Origin: a virus
Virus record (IMG/VR): IMGVR_UViG_3300005581_000076
Coordinates: 1 to 31,825 of that record
Length of the DNA stretch: 31,825 bases
Strand: one strand, 5' to 3'
In this document: piece by piece, positions 1 to 8,684 of the stretch
How the letters are laid out: each line of letters starts with the position of its first letter
Position numbering within the stretch: position 1 is the first letter of the stretch
The notes under the pieces: model-generated
Database searches by the model: none
What the model was told of the DNA's origin: nothing
The model's input: only the letters and a program-made list of their open reading frames with translations
Program-made: the position numbers and the translations under genes

Positions 1-217
1 GTTTGGATAAATCCAGCGGAAACATGAGAGCTGTAAACAATATCGCGCGCTCCCACACACACACCGGCGAGTACTAGAAAGTTTAAGGAAGCCCCGTTAC
101 GGCAAACCAATAATCGAGTAGGAAACGTTTATATATGTATGTAATCAAGGCCATCGTGATTGGTTGAGGCCGGCGTGCCTACCCTGGCAATAGTTGTGAA
201 TATATTACTATTTACCG

Positions 218-246
218 TTGACAGTCACAACCGTCACCCCTAAGAT
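218..246 (+). promoter_or_regulatory. Promoter of the first rightward gene
   Basis: TTGACA at 218-223 and TAAGAT at 241-246 are separated by 17 bp. Transcription would start near 253, about 24 nt before the gene at 277. The rest of 1-276 shows no convincing gene or structure. Confidence 0.65.
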
Positions 247-276
247 GTATTCAAATATCAAGAAAGGCTGTGTATC

Positions 277-720
277 TTGGAAAACGCAATGCTCCCAGAA
301 ACCCTGTACCACGCTACGTTTCCTGACTCTGTTAACGCAATTCTCGTATCAGGGCTACAACACAACACTGAAGGGGTAGTCAACCTAGCCAACGAGCCTC
401 ATTATGCAGCAGGGTTTGTAGCCATCCGAGGGTTCTCGCGGCTTGGAGAAATCACAATCGAGACCATCAATGGAGTGCGAACCCCCAACATCGATAAGAA
501 AACCTTTGACACAGCACAGGTGCTGGCCATAAACGTCCGCCATCTAGATGTAGACAAGCTATCCATCAATGAAGCAGAAGCTCAGGCATCCATAGCCGGC
601 GCTTTACCTGCAGGACTTGTCTCTTACACCTACTCAGGAACAATACCTCGCGAGGCGATACACATTGCTGACATATTTGTCAAGGACGACAGTCGAATCC
701 CCCCGCACTTTGAGCCCTAA
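277..720 (+). CDS. Putative ADP-ribosyltransferase-fold (Tpt1/KptA-like) protein
   Basis: This is a 147-aa protein starting at TTG 277, with an AGAAAGG ribosome-binding site about 9 nt upstream; ATG at 289 is the alternative. The N-terminal LYHAT...ILVSGL pattern and the late YTYSG.IPREAIHIA segment resemble the opening and closing strands of small ADP-ribosyltransferases of the Tpt1/KptA/DarT superfamily, which use NAD to modify nucleic acid or protein. Catalytic residues cannot be assigned with certainty by eye. It has its own sigma70-like promoter and runs convergent to the next gene with a 13-bp gap. Phages carry such enzymes as host-takeover or defence factors, but that role is inferred here. 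Confidence 0.5.
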   Translation: MENAMLPETLYHATFPDSVNAILVSGLQHNTEGVVNLANEPHYAAGFVAIRGFSRLGEITIETINGVRTPNIDKKTFDTAQVLAINVRHLDVDKLSINEAEAQASIAGALPAGLVSYTYSGTIPREAIHIADIFVKDDSRIPPHFEP

Positions 721-733
721 AAGCCCACGGGTG

Positions 734-1363
734 TCACATCCACTGACAAGCAAAGCCGAGCTGAAGTAACCCATCACCCAGTGCTGAGTAGTAGGTCTCC
801 TCATCCTCAGGAGGCTCATCGTATTGCACCTCGCTGAGCACCTTAAAGAACAGGTTTGGATACATGGCGTCTTGCCCTCTAACCTTTGTCTCTCCAGGAA
901 AGTACAGTTCGTCTTCCCATTGAACCTTGCGACCCCAGGTCTGACGATAAGGCGTAGCAAGGAAGGTGATTTCATCGTTTTCTACGTGAGTCAAAGCCAA
1001 ACATTCGCTTACGGGTGAGTTTTCCTCAACATAGACTTCGCTCAGCTCCCTACCTGACGTTGCCTCAGGATTGGTACTTACCCACCCCTCTGCCACCATA
1101 GTGAAGGCGTCTATACCCCACCCTTTCCTAGCAATACACAGCCCATCCTGAACGTTCTTGAATCGTCGTAGGGGGTTCTTCTTCCCAGGTGGCTCAGCTA
1201 GGGACAGCACAAGTTCTATCCTGTCCTCCTTCCAGCAGAAGATTGACATAGGCATATCTTCGCCAATGCCGTACTCTTTAACGCAGTCCTCTTTTGCCTT
1301 CTGTGCACTCATCAAAGAGATAGCAATCTTGTCAAGACGATGCCTGTATAAAGCAATTCCCAT
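734..1363 (-). CDS. Hypothetical protein, 209 aa
   Basis: This is a soluble, mildly acidic protein of 209 aa with no motif I recognise. It starts MGIALYRHRLDKIAISL and ends LLQLGFACQWM. The ATG at 1363 follows a TAGTAT-like -10 box by about 6 nt on the minus strand, so the mRNA may be leaderless. It is divergent from the histone-like gene, and the two promoters share the 1364-1422 gap. Its length and continuous reading on this strand make it a real gene. The function is unknown. Confidence 0.75.
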   Translation of the reverse strand: MGIALYRHRLDKIAISLMSAQKAKEDCVKEYGIGEDMPMSIFCWKEDRIELVLSLAEPPGKKNPLRRFKNVQDGLCIARKGWGIDAFTMVAEGWVSTNPEATSGRELSEVYVEENSPVSECLALTHVENDEITFLATPYRQTWGRKVQWEDELYFPGETKVRGQDAMYPNLFFKVLSEVQYDEPPEDEETYYSALGDGLLQLGFACQWM

Positions 1364-1422
1364 ATGTTAATACTAGCGCTACTTACGCCACGGGTGTTGT
1401 TGTCGGTACTAAAGTCTTACTT

Positions 1423-1806
1423 ATGGCTCAGAACAAGCAATCAAAGACAACAAAAGCAACCGACAAGAAGGCGACAAAGAAGACGCCAGCTAAGAAGGCT
1501 GCTGCTTCAAAGAAACCTGCGAAGAAAGCTGCTTCAAAGAAGCCAGCCAAGAAGGCTGTTGCCTCTAAGAAGACCGTCGCAAAGAAGTCCGTTGCAAAAG
1601 ATGCATTGACAGAAAAGGCTACGGGTGTCACTTCAGCATCCAAGACGACCACAACAACTACCGCCATTGATGGTGAAGCTATTTGGAATGTCTTTCAAAA
1701 CGATTCTGCAAACATCAGCGCAACAGTTAATGGCAAAGTAATCTACGCTAACGACATCGTTACTTCTTCGCTCAAGAAGAGGTTTCTTTCCTGGTTTAAG
1801 CACTAA
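1423..1806 (+). CDS. Histone H1-like Lys/Ala-rich protein
   Basis: This 127-aa protein has an N-terminal half (about residues 5-65) made of degenerate KKPAKKA/ASKK repeats, like the tails of histone H1 and of actinobacterial HupB and Lsr2-associated proteins. Such tails bind DNA non-specifically. The C-terminal half (about 75-127) is a non-repetitive domain containing IWNVFQND...VNGKVIYANDIV and ending SWFKH. The ATG at 1423 lies about 10 nt behind TACTAA (1407-1412), so the message is leaderless or nearly so. A role in compacting or protecting phage DNA is likely but inferred. The repeats encode valine/alanine-rich reading frames on the opposite strand that are not genes. Confidence 0.8.
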   Translation: MAQNKQSKTTKATDKKATKKTPAKKAAASKKPAKKAASKKPAKKAVASKKTVAKKSVAKDALTEKATGVTSASKTTTTTTAIDGEAIWNVFQNDSANISATVNGKVIYANDIVTSSLKKRFLSWFKH

Positions 1807-1839
1807 TAGCCTACGGGTGACCCAGTGTAAGCTGGATAT

Positions 1840-2157
1840 GTGAGCGATACCTTTAGAAGCCAAGACCAAGTCTATGGCATACCCATACTTAGAGCAGGAC
1901 GTGAAGCTTGTCCTGTATGCCAGCATCCAAGTGGTGACTGCAACGAACATGAAGGCTACGAACCAGTCGGCATTAATCACATAGCATTTACTGACGGCAC
2001 TCTCGAAACAATGAAGGACATACAAACCATCCTTGTTGAAGAAGACATTTACGAAGACAGACAAATAACCCCCTTTACTAAAGCTCGTGTAATTGTGCAT
2101 CACAAAGGAAGTTATGTCACAGTTGAAAAAGCAAAAGAGCTAGGAATTCTAGACTGA
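1840..2157 (+). CDS. Small hypothetical protein with CxxC-H motif
   Basis: This is a 105-aa protein with a CPVCQHPSGDCNEH segment near residue 25, a probable metal-binding knuckle. The C-terminal half (RVIVHHKGSYVTVEKAKELGIL) resembles head-tail or scaffold-associated small phage proteins, but I cannot assign a family. The GTG start at 1840 lies 6 nt after TAAGCT (1828-1833), a leaderless arrangement. It sits between the histone-like gene and the ribonucleotide reductase in the same orientation. Confidence 0.75.
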   Translation: MSDTFRSQDQVYGIPILRAGREACPVCQHPSGDCNEHEGYEPVGINHIAFTDGTLETMKDIQTILVEEDIYEDRQITPFTKARVIVHHKGSYVTVEKAKELGILD

Positions 2158-2224
2158 CTTGCTCACGGGTGCTGTTGTAGAATAGAGTCTCTTACTTACG
2201 AGAACTACAACAGAAAGCAAGGCA

Positions 2225-4150
2225 ATGTCAGTATTTACGCCCGAATTTTTATCCTCCTATTCACAAAAACAAACTCCGTGGGGTTTTGGTGGTCTTGGTG
2301 AAGTGGTGTATTTAAGAACGTACAGTCGGCGTATAGAAGAACTAGGTCGCAACGAAACCTGGACAGAAAGTATCGTACGGGCTATTGATGGTGCCATTGA
2401 AATCGGTGCACCACTTACACAGGAACAAGCAGAAAAACTGTTTGACCACATGTTCTATCTGCGTTGCTCGCTCTCAGGTCGTGCGCTATGGCAACTAGGC
2501 ACACCACTAGTTAAGCAATTCAGCGGCACATCGCTTAACAACTGTTACTTCACAAACATCGAAGCAGTAGAAGACTTCGAACTTCTCTTTGACTACCTCA
2601 TGCTTGGTGGAGGTGTTGGCTTCTCTGTCGAACGCTCAAAGATACATGAGCTTCCAAAGATAAAGCCAAACGTGACAATCACACACGAACGCTCCAACGA
2701 CGCAGACATTATTGTTCCTGACTCACGAACTGGTTGGCGTCGCCTTTTGCACAGCGTGTTGAAGTCATATTTCGACACGGGTAAGTCTTTCTCGTACTCC
2801 ACCATCTTGGTTCGCGAGTTTGGTGCACCACTCAAGACGTTCGGAGGAACAGCATCTGGGCCAGGCGCACTGATTGATGGCATAGAAGACATCTGCAAGG
2901 TCATGAAGAATCGCGAAGGCAAGAAGCTTCGCAGCATCGACGTGCTTGACATTTGTAACATCATTGGAAAGATTGTTGTATCTGGCTCTTCACGCCGCTC
3001 TGCACAGATTGCTATTGGCGACCCTGATGATGTTCTTTTCATTCGTGCGAAGAATTGGTCCACGGGTAACGTTCCTGCATACCGTGCTAACTCAAACAAC
3101 AGCATCTATGCAGACCACTTCGATGAGATTCTTCCAGAACTGTGGAAAGGATACGATGGCTCAGGAGAACCCTATGGTCTCGTCAATCGCCGTCTAGCAC
3201 GTTCATACGGGCGTCTTGGCGAGCGCAAGGTAGACAACACCATCGAAGGCTTTAACCCATGTGCTGAGATTGGTCTTGGTGATGGAGAGTCATGTAACTT
3301 GTCAACTCTCTTCCTGCCGAACATCGAGTCATACGAACAGTTCTGCGAAGTGTCAGAGCTTCTGTACATGGTGCAGAAGAGCATTACACGCATGAACTAC
3401 CCATACGACAAAACCACAGACATCGTTCGCAAAAACGCACGTCTCGGTCAAAGCATCACGGGTATCCTCCAATGCACAGAGGAGCAGGTTTCATGGTTGT
3501 CACCTGCATACAAGAAGCTTGAAGCACTAGATAAGGAATACTCGAAGGAACACGGGTTCCCTACATCTGTTCGTCTCACAACAGTTCAGCCATCCGGAAC
3601 ACTGTCACTTCTTCCGGGCGTAACACCTGGTATTCACCCTGCGTTCGCTCCTTACTACACTCGTCGTGTTCGTTTTGGTGCAGCAGACGCACTTGTAGAC
3701 GCATGTCGCAAGCGTGGATACAAGGTTCAGTGGGATATTGGCATTGATGGACGCGAAGACCACACTCGTTACGTTGTTGAGTTCCCTTGTCAATCGCCTG
3801 CGGGTTCAGTACTAGCCTCCGAGATGACAGCAATACAACAGCTTGAGTGGGTCAAGAAGATGCAGACAGAGTGGGCAGACAACGCTGTCTCTGTAACTGT
3901 GTACTACCGCAAGGAAGAGCTTTCGTCCATCAAAGAGTGGCTAACAGCCAACTATGACTCAAGTGTAAAGAGCGTGTCGTTCTTGCTTCATGCTGACCAC
4001 AACTTCCCACTTCCTCCATACGAGGAAATCACCAAAGAGCAGTACGAGAAGAGCGTGTCAAAGATTGACTTCACAGTTCCTCTACAGGCAGCCACGGGTG
4101 GCATGTTAGACCTAGATGACTGCTCTACAGGAGCCTGTCCAGTACGTTAA
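2225..4150 (+). CDS. nrdJ: Adenosylcobalamin-dependent (class II) ribonucleoside-triphosphate reductase
   Basis: This 641-aa protein converts ribonucleotides to deoxyribonucleotides using coenzyme B12. The opening PWG..GLGEVVYLRTYSR matches monomeric class II reductases of the Lactobacillus RTPR type. SLNNCYFTNIE carries the first active-site cysteine. FNPCAEIGLGDGESCNLS holds the thiyl-radical cysteine and the NPCxE glutamate, and PSGTLSLLPG is the substrate-phosphate loop. The C-terminus DDCSTGACPVR holds the redox shuttle pair CxxxxC. It is somewhat shorter than the roughly 740 aa of the Lactobacillus enzyme, as is usual in phages. The leftward operon next to it supplies a thioredoxin, the natural reductant. 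A TAGAAT -10 box at 2178-2183 precedes it. Confidence 0.95.
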   Translation: MSVFTPEFLSSYSQKQTPWGFGGLGEVVYLRTYSRRIEELGRNETWTESIVRAIDGAIEIGAPLTQEQAEKLFDHMFYLRCSLSGRALWQLGTPLVKQFSGTSLNNCYFTNIEAVEDFELLFDYLMLGGGVGFSVERSKIHELPKIKPNVTITHERSNDADIIVPDSRTGWRRLLHSVLKSYFDTGKSFSYSTILVREFGAPLKTFGGTASGPGALIDGIEDICKVMKNREGKKLRSIDVLDICNIIGKIVVSGSSRRSAQIAIGDPDDVLFIRAKNWSTGNVPAYRANSNNSIYADHFDEILPELWKGYDGSGEPYGLVNRRLARSYGRLGERKVDNTIEGFNPCAEIGLGDGESCNLSTLFLPNIESYEQFCEVSELLYMVQKSITRMNYPYDKTTDIVRKNARLGQSITGILQCTEEQVSWLSPAYKKLEALDKEYSKEHGFPTSVRLTTVQPSGTLSLLPGVTPGIHPAFAPYYTRRVRFGAADALVDACRKRGYKVQWDIGIDGREDHTRYVVEFPCQSPAGSVLASEMTAIQQLEWVKKMQTEWADNAVSVTVYYRKEELSSIKEWLTANYDSSVKSVSFLLHADHNFPLPPYEEITKEQYEKSVSKIDFTVPLQAATGGMLDLDDCSTGACPVR

Positions 4151-4332
4151 ACCTCGGAAGGGGAAGTATGACCCACCTGATTGCGGGCATACTTCTCCTC
4201 TGGGTAAATCTCCCATACGAGCTTTGGGACTTCTCTGCATACTCCGCATCTACCCATATGTCCATAAGCACTATGAACATGCACGGGCCAGTCTCTGCAG
4301 CAACGCAGAATTACTACATCAGTTTGATTCAT
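4147..4332 (-). CDS. Small Cys/His-rich protein, putative zinc finger
   Basis: This is a 61-aa product with CCRDW, H.H.AYGHMGRCGVC and a basic/aromatic C-terminus; the cysteines and histidines could bind one zinc. Its TAA overlaps the TAA of the reductase on the opposite strand. The ATG at 4332 lies about 8 nt after TAAAGA on the minus strand, suggesting a leaderless start and no Shine-Dalgarno. The gene is short and its function is unknown, so it is only moderately supported. Confidence 0.5.
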   Translation of the reverse strand: MNQTDVVILRCCRDWPVHVHSAYGHMGRCGVCREVPKLVWEIYPEEKYARNQVGHTSPSEV

Positions 4333-4343
4333 GACAAGTGTCT

Positions 4344-4487
4344 TTAAGCGCGGGTTTTTGGTTTGCGCTTTTTAATCTTGTAACCGCTTAGGCGAAGAAC
4401 TGTCTCTATGTGTTCTGGGATGTCTGTAGTAATCGGGATACCTTTGTTGTTCAAGGCTCTACGAATTATGTCTGTTTTTTTGCTCAT
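4344..4487 (-). CDS. Small basic protein, 47 aa
   Basis: I translated this short frame by hand. It begins MSKKTDIIRRALNNKGIP and ends with a highly basic KIKKRKPKTRA tail. A GGAG motif lies about 7 nt before the ATG at 4487. The central PITTDIPEHIETVLRLSGYK looks like a small helical DNA-binding unit. It lies just downstream of thioredoxin in the leftward operon. No family is recognised, and nucleic-acid binding is inferred only from charge. Confidence 0.6.
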   Translation of the reverse strand: MSKKTDIIRRALNNKGIPITTDIPEHIETVLRLSGYKIKKRKPKTRA

Positions 4488-4524
4488 TTGCGCTCCTGTC
4501 AATTGAGTCACGGACCAAGGTCTG

Positions 4525-4842
4525 CTACCCGAGATACCGGCTTATTTTCTCTACGAATTTGTCTTTAGGGTACGCGCCAACAATCTGCTTATCAACCCGC
4601 CCATCAACAAATACAAGAACTGTAGGGATGCTCATGACGCTATAGCGCTGTGCAATCTCCGGGTAGTCGTCGACGTTTAGGGTGCCAACAGAAATATGCT
4701 GCGCATGCTCACGGGCGACTTCCTCAATGATTGGAGTAAAGAACGAACAAGGACCGCACCAAGATGCCCACACGTCAACAACCACGGGCTTGCCTGAAGA
4801 GCGTATAAATGCGTCAAAATTCTTGTCAGTTAGTTCGTTCAT
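4525..4842 (-). CDS. trxA: Thioredoxin
   Basis: This is a 105-aa thioredoxin with the active site WASWCGPCSFF near residue 30, the cis-proline loop MSIPTVLVF near residue 75 and the expected full length. It passes electrons from a reductase to disulfide substrates. The class II ribonucleotide reductase encoded nearby on the opposite strand, with its CxxxxC tail, is the obvious client. GGAGGG lies about 9 nt before the ATG at 4842. It is part of the long leftward operon. Confidence 0.93.
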   Translation of the reverse strand: MNELTDKNFDAFIRSSGKPVVVDVWASWCGPCSFFTPIIEEVAREHAQHISVGTLNVDDYPEIAQRYSVMSIPTVLVFVDGRVDKQIVGAYPKDKFVEKISRYLG

Positions 4843-4858
4843 CTAATGTGCCCTCCAT

Positions 4859-5098
4859 TCAGTCTTTCACTCCATCATACAGTCTAGCAACTTTTTCCGT
4901 TATCGCATTGTTAACCTCTTTGCTATAGAACGGGTCAAATTCTGTAGCAACAATAACGTTTGCAATCTCTGGGTGCTCAAAAACAAGAACATTAAAGAAC
5001 GCCTGACCCAAACGCTCGTAATGGGTTTTGGTTCTGTGTTCTGCGGCTAAAAGAAGCGACTGAACGTATTCCTGTCCAGAACTAGGCATCTCAGCCAC
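4859..5098 (-). CDS. Hypothetical protein, 79 aa
   Basis: This is a mostly helical 79-aa protein, with SSGQEYVQSLLLAAEHRTKT near the N-terminus and an acidic C-terminus. GTG at 5098 and ATG at 5089 are both possible starts, and both overlap or abut the stop of the ribbon-helix-helix gene upstream, so translation is probably coupled. No family is recognised. It lies between that gene and thioredoxin. Confidence 0.7.
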   Translation of the reverse strand: MAEMPSSGQEYVQSLLLAAEHRTKTHYERLGQAFFNVLVFEHPEIANVIVATEFDPFYSKEVNNAITEKVARLYDGVKD

Positions 5099-5402
5099 TT
5101 AAGCGAACGTTGCACAAGAGACAGAACGAAGCCCACGGGTAAATCTTGCGATTCTCCACAGGGTGCTGACATTCGCCTAACTTTTCAGCAGCATCGTTGG
5201 CGGCCATTCTTATGAATTCAGACATGGACATGCCATTCTTTTCGGCTGCTTCTTTCCATCTCTCATGGTCAGCATCTGTGGTGCGGATGAGGACCTGCTT
5301 CTGTGCTGGTTCACCATCGCTACCACCGACATTGGACTTACGGGTTGGCTTAATGGATTGAGCCACTTTTTGCATGGCTGCGTCAATATTGTCTTCACTC
5401 AT
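5091..5402 (-). CDS. Ribbon-helix-helix protein with C-terminal Cys/His knuckle
   Basis: This is about 103 aa starting at ATG 5402, chosen because GAGGAGG lies 9 nt upstream and the start overlaps the preceding stop. Residues about 35-75 (VLIRTTDADHERW...SMSEFIRMAANDAAEKL) match the Arc/MetJ-type ribbon-helix-helix fold found in repressors and mobilisation accessory proteins. The tail CQHP...FCLLCNVRL could bind zinc. DNA binding is likely. It is one of few candidate regulators in the window for the repeated dyad operators in the 16-30 kb region, but that link is only a guess. Confidence 0.75.
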   Translation of the reverse strand: MSEDNIDAAMQKVAQSIKPTRKSNVGGSDGEPAQKQVLIRTTDADHERWKEAAEKNGMSMSEFIRMAANDAAEKLGECQHPVENRKIYPWASFCLLCNVRLSG

Positions 5403-6036
5403 CGGATGATTCCTCCTCAACGACCTCAGCGTCGACAATGTCGTCGTCTGGGATGTCTATATTTATTAATTGTTTTGTTCTATTAAGAATAGACTCAACA
5501 TAGTCCATTGGCATAACACCTGATTTACCCATTAGCTCCAACATCTTGCGTGCTTCTGATTCAGGACTAAATTCCTCAGCTGCTGACCTTGGAATCGCAT
5601 CAGCCAGGGTGGCACGAGCAGGAGTGCGCCCACCTACGTCAACGTTGATATTTACGTTGTTTTGGTCCATGCCTAGAAGCTTTGCGCGCCTATCCATGAT
5701 GGACAGAACAGACGTGATGGCTTTTAAGTCTGGTTCTATTTGCACTTCAGTGCCGTCGTTCTGTGCAACCTTACGATGTTGAGTCATGGGCCAGATTGCT
5801 TGCTGCAATGCGTCAAGGCGTTCAAGCTCCATTCGAAGCACTTCTGGGTAAGCCAACAACGCTTCTCGGTTAAGCTTTTCCAGCTGACGACTAATAGCGC
5901 TACTGACAGCTTTCATGGTTATGTTAAATCGACGTGCTATTTCACCATGCGGAACGCCAGCCTGACGCATCTTGAATATTCGCAAATCTCGCTCGGCAAG
6001 GAACTCACGCGTTAAATTGCTCGATTTTTCAGCCAT
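5395..6036 (-). CDS. HTH protein, terminase small-subunit-like
   Basis: This is a 213-aa protein. Residues about 12-50 (AERDLRIFKMRQAGVPHGEIARRFNITMKAVSSAI) form a helix-turn-helix. The middle region, with RMELERLDALQQAIWP and a later IMDRRAKLLGMD, resembles phage small terminases and related HTH proteins that end in a MDRRAKLLG-type helix. The C-terminus is strongly acidic. No large terminase lies adjacent, so it may be a regulator rather than a packaging protein. It is in the leftward operon between the primase-helicase and the ribbon-helix-helix gene. Confidence 0.65.
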   Translation of the reverse strand: MAEKSSNLTREFLAERDLRIFKMRQAGVPHGEIARRFNITMKAVSSAISRQLEKLNREALLAYPEVLRMELERLDALQQAIWPMTQHRKVAQNDGTEVQIEPDLKAITSVLSIMDRRAKLLGMDQNNVNINVDVGGRTPARATLADAIPRSAAEEFSPESEARKMLELMGKSGVMPMDYVESILNRTKQLINIDIPDDDIVDAEVVEEESSDE

Positions 6037-6048
6037 GTGAGATAAGTC

Positions 6049-7842
6049 CTAAGAAGAGTGCTTACTAAATTCTAGTACTACAAACGGCCAATCTACACCA
6101 CGAGCCATCTGGGTCGGCCAATCACGCTGGTCGCGAGCTCCACGGAAGTGCCCAACGTTGTACACGTACCCGCTTGGATTAGTGGGGTCTGGGGTTAATG
6201 CAATGCCAAACTCTGGCCAACGAGACCACACGGATGAACCAAATGGACGTAGGTCTCGTGACGCGCCTGTACTTCCTAGTGGAGCGTGATGCTCAAGCCA
6301 AAGTGCGCACTTATATACGTCGCGAATCATGTCAAGATACTTTGCGACTTCTATAGCCAACGCTTCGCTCGTACGGGTTCCGTTATCAACAAATGATTTA
6401 TACATTGGGCCCAGACATATAAGTTCAGGCTTGACCATCTCTATGTACTGCTCTATAAGGATTCTGTCACGGGCGCTTGTTAGGTCTAGGCCGTCAGGCT
6501 TTGCGAGCAAGTGCGCGTCTACCTTTTTAACCCCTGAGTGACGCATAGCTTGAGCCATGATGCTACGTGACGTACGGCGAATAATCTTCTCAGGGTTTTC
6601 TAGGTCTATTGTCAGCGTTCTGATGGGTGGGATTTTCTGAAACGTGAATGGGTGTATCCCAGCCGCTGTACACAATGCGACTTGGCGGGCCAGCATTGTT
6701 TTGCCGACACCCTCGGCAGCAACAACCATAACTCTTTCGCCGCGTTCCAAAACACCCGGAATAACCCAATCGTATGTGTCATCATCTTCTTCCTCTAAGA
6801 AATCTTGCCACACTACTAAGCGGCCGGTTCTATCTGATATTTTTGTATCGTCAGCGCTGTTAAGCAACAACACGGAACGATTGATTTTCTGCTGAAGTGT
6901 CAACTTCTCTTTTGCAAACACGTCTAGAATTTTTTCGAGCACAATGTCTTCAGGGGTTGGCTCGTCACCCTCAACCAAATCAGGAAGAGAGTCTGCACGC
7001 TCGTAGAAATCAACACCTACTAAATCATCGAATGACTTGCCAGCAATAAAATGGTCTGAGATGTCTTTGCCCACGGGCGACACCCATATGTTGCATCCAC
7101 GGGTGCCTGCGGCTTTAAGTTTTGCCGCAACAGCAAGAGCGTGCTGTCGACCTACTTCATCGTTGTCCGCAACAATTTCAACATGCGCGTTTGCTAATAA
7201 ATCCGTATACGACTGGTCCCATTTGCCAGCGCCACTATCCATGGTTGTGCCACAGATGCCTAAATCAGCGAGTGTGTCAGCATCTTTTTCACCTTCCACA
7301 AGCCACACGGGGTCACCTTTGGCAATTGCGTTGACGACTTCAGGCAGGCGATACAACACGCGTCGCACAGCAGGCTCTTTAAGATTCCATATGTATTCAC
7401 CCGCACGTTCAGGGTCTGGCTGACGATTAGCAAAAGATTTACCGCCATCATCTAGACGAAAACGTACTTTCTCATAAAGAAGTACTCCATCTTCGTCATA
7501 GTAGGGATAGACCTTCTCGACTTTCTTGCCAACGTTGCGCTTTGCAGGAGCGCTACGGGTGTCTTGAGCAAACTTTGGTGCAGGCACCCAGTCATCATCA
7601 TCTTCGGAGAAGAGTTCGCGTGGTTCCATGCCGATTGATTTACATATCTCGTCGAGTGAACATGAATTTCCACGATGACAATGCATTAACGCAGTGCCCT
7701 CATCGTTCTGCGAAATAGCAAGAGATGGGTTGGTGTCGTCGTTACGACACGGACAGCGTGCCATCCACTGGTTGCGACCAGTTTGTCTCACACCCTCTAA
7801 TAGGTTTAATACTGTATCGACAGGCTTAGAAATTTGGTTCAT
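6049..7842 (-). CDS. Bifunctional primase-helicase (CHC2-type zinc finger, TOPRIM, RecA-like ATPase)
   Basis: The protein is 597 aa from ATG 7842, which has AAAGG about 10 nt upstream; the in-frame TTG at 7851 is too close to that site. Residues about 25-70 hold a zinc finger (ARCPCRNDD...ALMHCHRGNSC). A TOPRIM domain follows with VWLVEGEKDADTLADLG and the metal-binding VADNDEVG. The C-terminal half is a RecA-like ATPase with Walker A EGVGKT, a Walker B-like LICLG and a later H-loop (LEHHAPLGSTGASRD), as in phage RepA/DnaB-like helicases. It should unwind and prime phage DNA replication. Its start overlaps the end of the WhiB gene. Confidence 0.9.
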   Translation of the reverse strand: MNQISKPVDTVLNLLEGVRQTGRNQWMARCPCRNDDTNPSLAISQNDEGTALMHCHRGNSCSLDEICKSIGMEPRELFSEDDDDWVPAPKFAQDTRSAPAKRNVGKKVEKVYPYYDEDGVLLYEKVRFRLDDGGKSFANRQPDPERAGEYIWNLKEPAVRRVLYRLPEVVNAIAKGDPVWLVEGEKDADTLADLGICGTTMDSGAGKWDQSYTDLLANAHVEIVADNDEVGRQHALAVAAKLKAAGTRGCNIWVSPVGKDISDHFIAGKSFDDLVGVDFYERADSLPDLVEGDEPTPEDIVLEKILDVFAKEKLTLQQKINRSVLLLNSADDTKISDRTGRLVVWQDFLEEEDDDTYDWVIPGVLERGERVMVVAAEGVGKTMLARQVALCTAAGIHPFTFQKIPPIRTLTIDLENPEKIIRRTSRSIMAQAMRHSGVKKVDAHLLAKPDGLDLTSARDRILIEQYIEMVKPELICLGPMYKSFVDNGTRTSEALAIEVAKYLDMIRDVYKCALWLEHHAPLGSTGASRDLRPFGSSVWSRWPEFGIALTPDPTNPSGYVYNVGHFRGARDQRDWPTQMARGVDWPFVVLEFSKHSS

Positions 7843-8152
7843 GAACGGCAACCTTTGTAAATAGTTTTAACGTGCCGTTGGCTTTTCTTTCACGAGCTAT
7901 CGCATCTCTTGCTTCAATGTTTAAACCACCCCAGATGCCATACGGTTCCACCGATGAGATTGCATACTCTAAACACTCAACACGGACATGGCAACCAGCA
8001 CAAATCTCTTTTGCAACGACCAAGTCACGATAGCGAACTCCTTTTGCATGACGTTCTGGAAACCACCATTCTGTTGGGTAACCAGTGCATGCACCATTCT
8101 GTGGTGGCTGTTCTTCGAATGGGACAACCCATCGTACTCCGCGTGTGCCCAT
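7826..8152 (-). CDS. WhiB-family iron-sulfur transcription regulator
   Basis: This is 108 aa with the four cluster-binding cysteines in GACTGYP, EICAGCHVRVEC and the hallmark GIWGG turn. WhiB proteins bind a [4Fe-4S] cluster, partner with the principal sigma factor and occur essentially only in Actinobacteria and their phages. GGGAGG precedes the ATG at 8152. Phage WhiB proteins such as that of TM4 can interfere with host WhiB genes; here it could also act on phage promoters. The following primase gene begins inside its last codons. Confidence 0.93.
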   Translation of the reverse strand: MGTRGVRWVVPFEEQPPQNGACTGYPTEWWFPERHAKGVRYRDLVVAKEICAGCHVRVECLEYAISSVEPYGIWGGLNIEARDAIARERKANGTLKLFTKVAVHEPNF

Positions 8153-8206
8153 GTGGCCTCCCTTGACTAAAGAAAGATTACAGGCTTACTTCCGAAATAG
8201 CAATCT

Positions 8207-8680
8207 CTATTCAAAGATTTGAGCGAGGCGACGCAGTCCGTAAGCTATTCGATTGCTAATGGTTGTTTGACGACCAAGATGTTTTTCAACAAACACTTGA
8301 GCTTTGCGATTTGACACATTGGTGATGTCGTACACCATTTCGCGATAGTCGTCAGAATTAACAAAGTGCTCCCATAGATGTTCATCGAATGCGTCATACA
8401 TGTGAAACGTCATTGACTCAAGACCACTCTTGTCTGCAATTATTTCAAGACGCCAGTCGGTGTTTTTTTCAATCGCCAATAGCAAATCGGTCATTGCGGC
8501 AACACCGTCGTTTTCGAAAGCTGCCTTTACAAATGAGTTTATTTGTCGCTGGCGATGAAGTATCCATGCGTCGTCGATGTCATCGATTTCGTCCTGGGAC
8601 ATCTCCTCAGTGCTTATTTCGATGTCGTCGTCATCGTCTTCCCAGTCAAACATATCTTCAGGGAAAAAGTCTCTAGCCAT
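8207..8680 (-). CDS. Acidic hypothetical protein, 157 aa
   Basis: The N-terminal 35 residues are extremely acidic (FDWEDDDDDIEISTEE...), a DNA-mimic-like tract. The rest is helical and ends with basic residues. There is no known motif. It lies 4 nt after the DUF932 stop in the same operon. DNA mimicry or interaction with a DNA-binding protein is a guess from composition only. Confidence 0.75.
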   Translation of the reverse strand: MARDFFPEDMFDWEDDDDDIEISTEEMSQDEIDDIDDAWILHRQRQINSFVKAAFENDGVAAMTDLLLAIEKNTDWRLEIIADKSGLESMTFHMYDAFDEHLWEHFVNSDDYREMVYDITNVSNRKAQVFVEKHLGRQTTISNRIAYGLRRLAQIFE

Positions 8681-8684
8681 CCAC

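Noticed and set aside
1364-1667. Open frames in other phases and on the opposite strand over the Lys/Ala repeats
   Set aside because: They are low-complexity shadows (Arg/Leu- or Val/Ala/Phe-rich) of the histone-like gene.
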